A stretch of DNA of 64,000 nt, taken from NCBI RefSeq assembly GCF_000332335.1, contig NZ_KB235948.1:6096668-6160667 (forward strand), read 5' to 3'. The position numbers were made by a program, and so were the translations under genes. Positions 61,661 to 64,000 of the stretch are shown here, piece after piece. Position 1 is the stretch's first letter. Each line of letters opens with the position of its first letter. The stretch is from Kamptonema formosum PCC 10802. GTDB taxonomy: Bacteria > Cyanobacteriota > Cyanobacteriia > Cyanobacteriales > Oscillatoriaceae. Under the pieces are notes generated by a model that searched no databases, was not told the origin of the DNA, and was given only the letters and a program-made list of their open reading frames with translations.

Positions 61661-63583
61661 CTAAGGAACCCAGCGGTAGATTTTAATGGTCTTGTCGGAA
61701 CTGCCAGTGACGATTGTTTTGCCATCGGCGCTAACCGCCACGGAATTGACAGCGCCCACATGGCCGGTGAAAGTGCCCAGGAGTTTGCCGGTGGCTGTGT
61801 TCCACAGCTTGACCGTCTGGTCGCGGCTGCCGCTGACCAGGATACTGCTTTGAGCGCTGAAGGCCACGGAATTCACCATGTCCAGATGGCCAGAGAGCCG
61901 GTACACCAAAGACCCCACTGGGCGTCCCTGTGGGTCTGGGGTTATCTGCCACAGCTTGACCGTCCGGTCTTTGCTGCCGGAAGCGAGCAGTTTCCCATCC
62001 GGACTGATGGCGACAGAATTCACCGAGTTCAAATGCCCCGAGAGGGTGCTTAGCAGATCGCCGGTGGCGGTGTTCCAAATATAAATTTTGTTATCCAGAC
62101 CGCCGCTGGCCAGGATTTGCCCATTGGGACTGAAGGCAACGGACTTGACCATGCCGGAACGACCGCCGAGGGTGCGTGTCGGGTAGGTGGGGGTGTCGCT
62201 CTTGACGGTGGAGATCTGCCAGAGCTTGACGGTCCGGTCCTCACTGCCACTGGCTACGATTTGGCCATCCGGGCTGATGGCGACGGTATTGATATCCCTC
62301 AAATGACCGGCGAGATCGGCTTGCATGGTGCCGGTGCCGGTGTGCCACAGCTTGATCTTGCCGTCATCGCTGCAGCTGGCCACAATCTGGCCATCGGGAC
62401 TGATCGCCACATCATTGACGGCGTTTAAATGCCCAAACATCGTGTGCAGCAGTTCGCCGGTGTTTAAATTCCAGACCTTTACGGTGTCGTCGAGACTGCC
62501 ACTGACCAGGATAAGGCCATTAGGGCTGATGGCGACGGATGTCACCCAAGAGGAATGGCCGGTGAGCGTGTGGGCGCATTTCCAGCCGCGCGTTTTGGGC
62601 TTGGATGTCGGTGCCGGTGGGGGGGTGACGACGCGGGCTAGGGGCGGGTTTTGAGCGGGCGGTGGGGGCGGCGGGGGTGCGGCTTTAATCTCGCTGAGGG
62701 TTTTGAGGACTTCCTCAGCCGACTGGTAGCGATCGCTAACCATATCTTCGATCATCTTGTCCAGGATTTGCGCCAGTGGCTCGCTGATGCCTGCCCCCTG
62801 TCGGGCCAGATGCTCCCGCCACACCCAGCCCCTGAGGGGATCGAAGAGATGATCCGGTTTCACCCTGGTCAGCAGGTTGATGCAAGTGACTCCCAAACTG
62901 TAGATGTCGCTGGCGGGATAGGCTTTGCCGCTGCGCAGCTGTTCCAGGGGCGCATAGCCTTGGGTGCCAATTTTCGTGCCGGTTTGCATTGCGGAGGCTT
63001 TGCTCAGCTGCTTGGCCACGCCAAAATCGATCAGCATTAATTGGCCATCGCGATGCCGGCGCAAGATGTTCACCGGCGTAATGTCGCGGTGAATGACATT
63101 GCGGGCGTGGATAAACTTCAGCACCGGCAGCAGGGAGCTGAGAATCTGCCGGATCTGCTGCTCGCTGAAGGCTCCCTTATCCTGCATCTCGTGCCACAAA
63201 GTCTGGCCGTCAATGTACTCCTGCACCAGATACAGGCGCTGGTTCTGTTCAAAAAAAGCCAGAAGCGCCGGAATCTGCGGGTGCTCTCCGAGCTCGCACA
63301 GTCGCATGGCTTCTTGATTGAACAGCTGAATCGCCTTCTCCAGTGAAGCCTGGGCCAGCGAGCCGCTCCCTTCGATTTGCGGCAGCAGTTGCTTGATCAC
63401 GCAGCGAGTTCCCAGCCGGTCTTCGTCCACCGCCAGGTAGGTTTTGCCAAATCCCCCTTGCCCGAGGGGCCCGATGGCACGGTAGCGCTGTTTTAGCAGT
63501 AACTGTGACCCGCAAGTGATGCAATGCGTTAACCCATCTGGGTTTTGCGGGTGGGAGCAGGGGGGATTGAGACAAAACGTCAT
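61661..63583 (-). CDS. Zinc-ribbon Ser/Thr kinase with seven WD40 repeats and altered catalytic loop
   Basis: From ATG 63583 (TFCLNPPCSHPQNP), 640 residues. Zinc ribbon (CLNPPC; CITCGS), kinase GQGGFGKTYLAV and Lys in CVIKQLLP. The catalytic loop reads HRDITPVN instead of HRDIKPEN: the catalytic Asp and Asn are kept but the Lys that helps phosphate transfer is Thr. DFGVAKQ is normal. Seven WD40 blades follow (HSSWVTSVAISPNGLILVSG to HVGAVNSVAVSADGKTIVTG). Thr at this position occurs in some tyrosine-kinase-like or atypical enzymes, so it may be active, weak or altered in specificity. Confidence 0.92.
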   Translation of the reverse strand: MTFCLNPPCSHPQNPDGLTHCITCGSQLLLKQRYRAIGPLGQGGFGKTYLAVDEDRLGTRCVIKQLLPQIEGSGSLAQASLEKAIQLFNQEAMRLCELGEHPQIPALLAFFEQNQRLYLVQEYIDGQTLWHEMQDKGAFSEQQIRQILSSLLPVLKFIHARNVIHRDITPVNILRRHRDGQLMLIDFGVAKQLSKASAMQTGTKIGTQGYAPLEQLRSGKAYPASDIYSLGVTCINLLTRVKPDHLFDPLRGWVWREHLARQGAGISEPLAQILDKMIEDMVSDRYQSAEEVLKTLSEIKAAPPPPPPPAQNPPLARVVTPPPAPTSKPKTRGWKCAHTLTGHSSWVTSVAISPNGLILVSGSLDDTVKVWNLNTGELLHTMFGHLNAVNDVAISPDGQIVASCSDDGKIKLWHTGTGTMQADLAGHLRDINTVAISPDGQIVASGSEDRTVKLWQISTVKSDTPTYPTRTLGGRSGMVKSVAFSPNGQILASGGLDNKIYIWNTATGDLLSTLSGHLNSVNSVAISPDGKLLASGSKDRTVKLWQITPDPQGRPVGSLVYRLSGHLDMVNSVAFSAQSSILVSGSRDQTVKLWNTATGKLLGTFTGHVGAVNSVAVSADGKTIVTGSSDKTIKIYRWVP

Positions 63584-64000
63584 ACTCGAAAGCAATGGGG
63601 AGCCTGACTATATAGTAAGTCTTCCCCACCTTCCTGAGTTCAATTCACCTGATGGATAATTTTATATTCTATATTTTCCATTCACGAGCGGCAATGGATA
63701 TCTATCCCTCAGGGGGTACGGTCGCGGTGAGAGCCGGGAGGAGCGGGCCACCCTCTGGGGATGAGGCTGTCGGGCTGGGTGATTTCCCAGAGCATTTGGG
63801 AGTTGGGGCTGCACCCAGGGCAGGGTTTTACTTCCGGCGAATCGCGCTCTGTATCCCCACCTGCGGCGCTGGATTGCCCGAAAGCCCCAACCCTTCTTGG
63901 GCCATTCCTCGGAGGGCAAGGGATGGCAATTATCTGCCCACGCTTTCAGGTGGGGGCAGCAGTTGGCTATTCCAGATGTAGCGAGGTCTGGGAGCGCGGC
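63584..64000. other. Right-edge region without recognised genes
   Basis: Short open frames exist on both strands but show no family features or ribosome-binding sites. The sequence may be the edge of an upstream region of a gene outside the window. Confidence 0.4.

Noticed and set aside
63652-63981. ORF of 109 codons at the right edge
   Set aside because: No ribosome-binding site, low-complexity Gly/Ser/Pro composition, no family resemblance.

Overview
The window is chromosomal DNA of a cyanobacterium, most likely a filamentous, repeat-rich one of the Oscillatoriales type. Evidence: tocopherol genes (gamma-tocopherol methyltransferase, homogentisate phytyltransferase), HemJ-type protoporphyrinogen oxidase, a COP23-domain protein, KtrA/KtrB, many Ser/Thr kinases fused to zinc ribbons and WD40 propellers, a CHAT (caspase-like) gene, occasional GCGATCGC sites, heptanucleotide tandem repeats, and very many miniature palindromic elements. 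No rRNA, tRNA or CRISPR array was recognised.

Layout. 1-3.7 kb: the 3' end of a CHAT gene, then a second, decayed CHAT copy interrupted by a complete IS4-like element with a 9-bp target duplication. 3.8-6.0 kb: K+ uptake (ktrA, ktrB). 6.2-8.7 kb: TenA and two tocopherol genes. 9.3-12.3 kb: a small lipoprotein, a small acidic repeat protein, and a 1.5-kb tandem array of 566-bp units. 12.4-18.3 kb: glutaredoxin-like gene, murE, and two convergent histidine-kinase-like genes, one lacking the phospho-acceptor His and the other lacking a recognisable ATP-binding core. 18.5-25.2 kb: tandem repeats, tldD, an aspartic-protease pair, a transmembrane kinase, an NlpC/P60 peptidase and a membrane protein. 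25.6-37.8 kb: an accessory region with msrA, a retron-type reverse transcriptase among palindromic repeats, a SWIM zinc-finger protein, HicB-like and Phd-like small proteins, an NB-ARC STAND ATPase, a stand-alone DUF697 protein and a large WGR/HEAT protein. 38.2-42.0 kb: ArsR regulator plus pentapeptide protein, then hemN and hemJ. 42.1-47.9 kb: two more transmembrane kinases and a protein-arginine deiminase with all four catalytic residues. 48.8-52.6 kb: COP23 protein, gatA, an alpha/beta hydrolase. 52.9-57.4 kb: an unsplit dnaE carrying a 181-residue cis mini-intein and a duplicated OB-fold segment. 57.5-63.6 kb: a RelE/Hig-type toxin-antitoxin pair and three zinc-ribbon kinases, two of them with seven-bladed WD40 propellers.

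How the parts relate. Housekeeping genes (murE, gatA, dnaE, hemN, hemJ, tldD, msrA, ktrAB, tocopherol genes) alternate with signalling genes (six Ser/Thr kinases, two histidine-kinase-like proteins) and a conflict/defence-like block at 26-38 kb. The observations judged most worth following are the retron-type RT with an N-terminal coiled-coil extension embedded in a cluster of one palindromic element; the complementary-degenerate kinase pair; the unsplit, intein-bearing dnaE with a double OB fold; the bacterial PAD; and the SWIM / NB-ARC / DUF697 / WGR neighbourhood.
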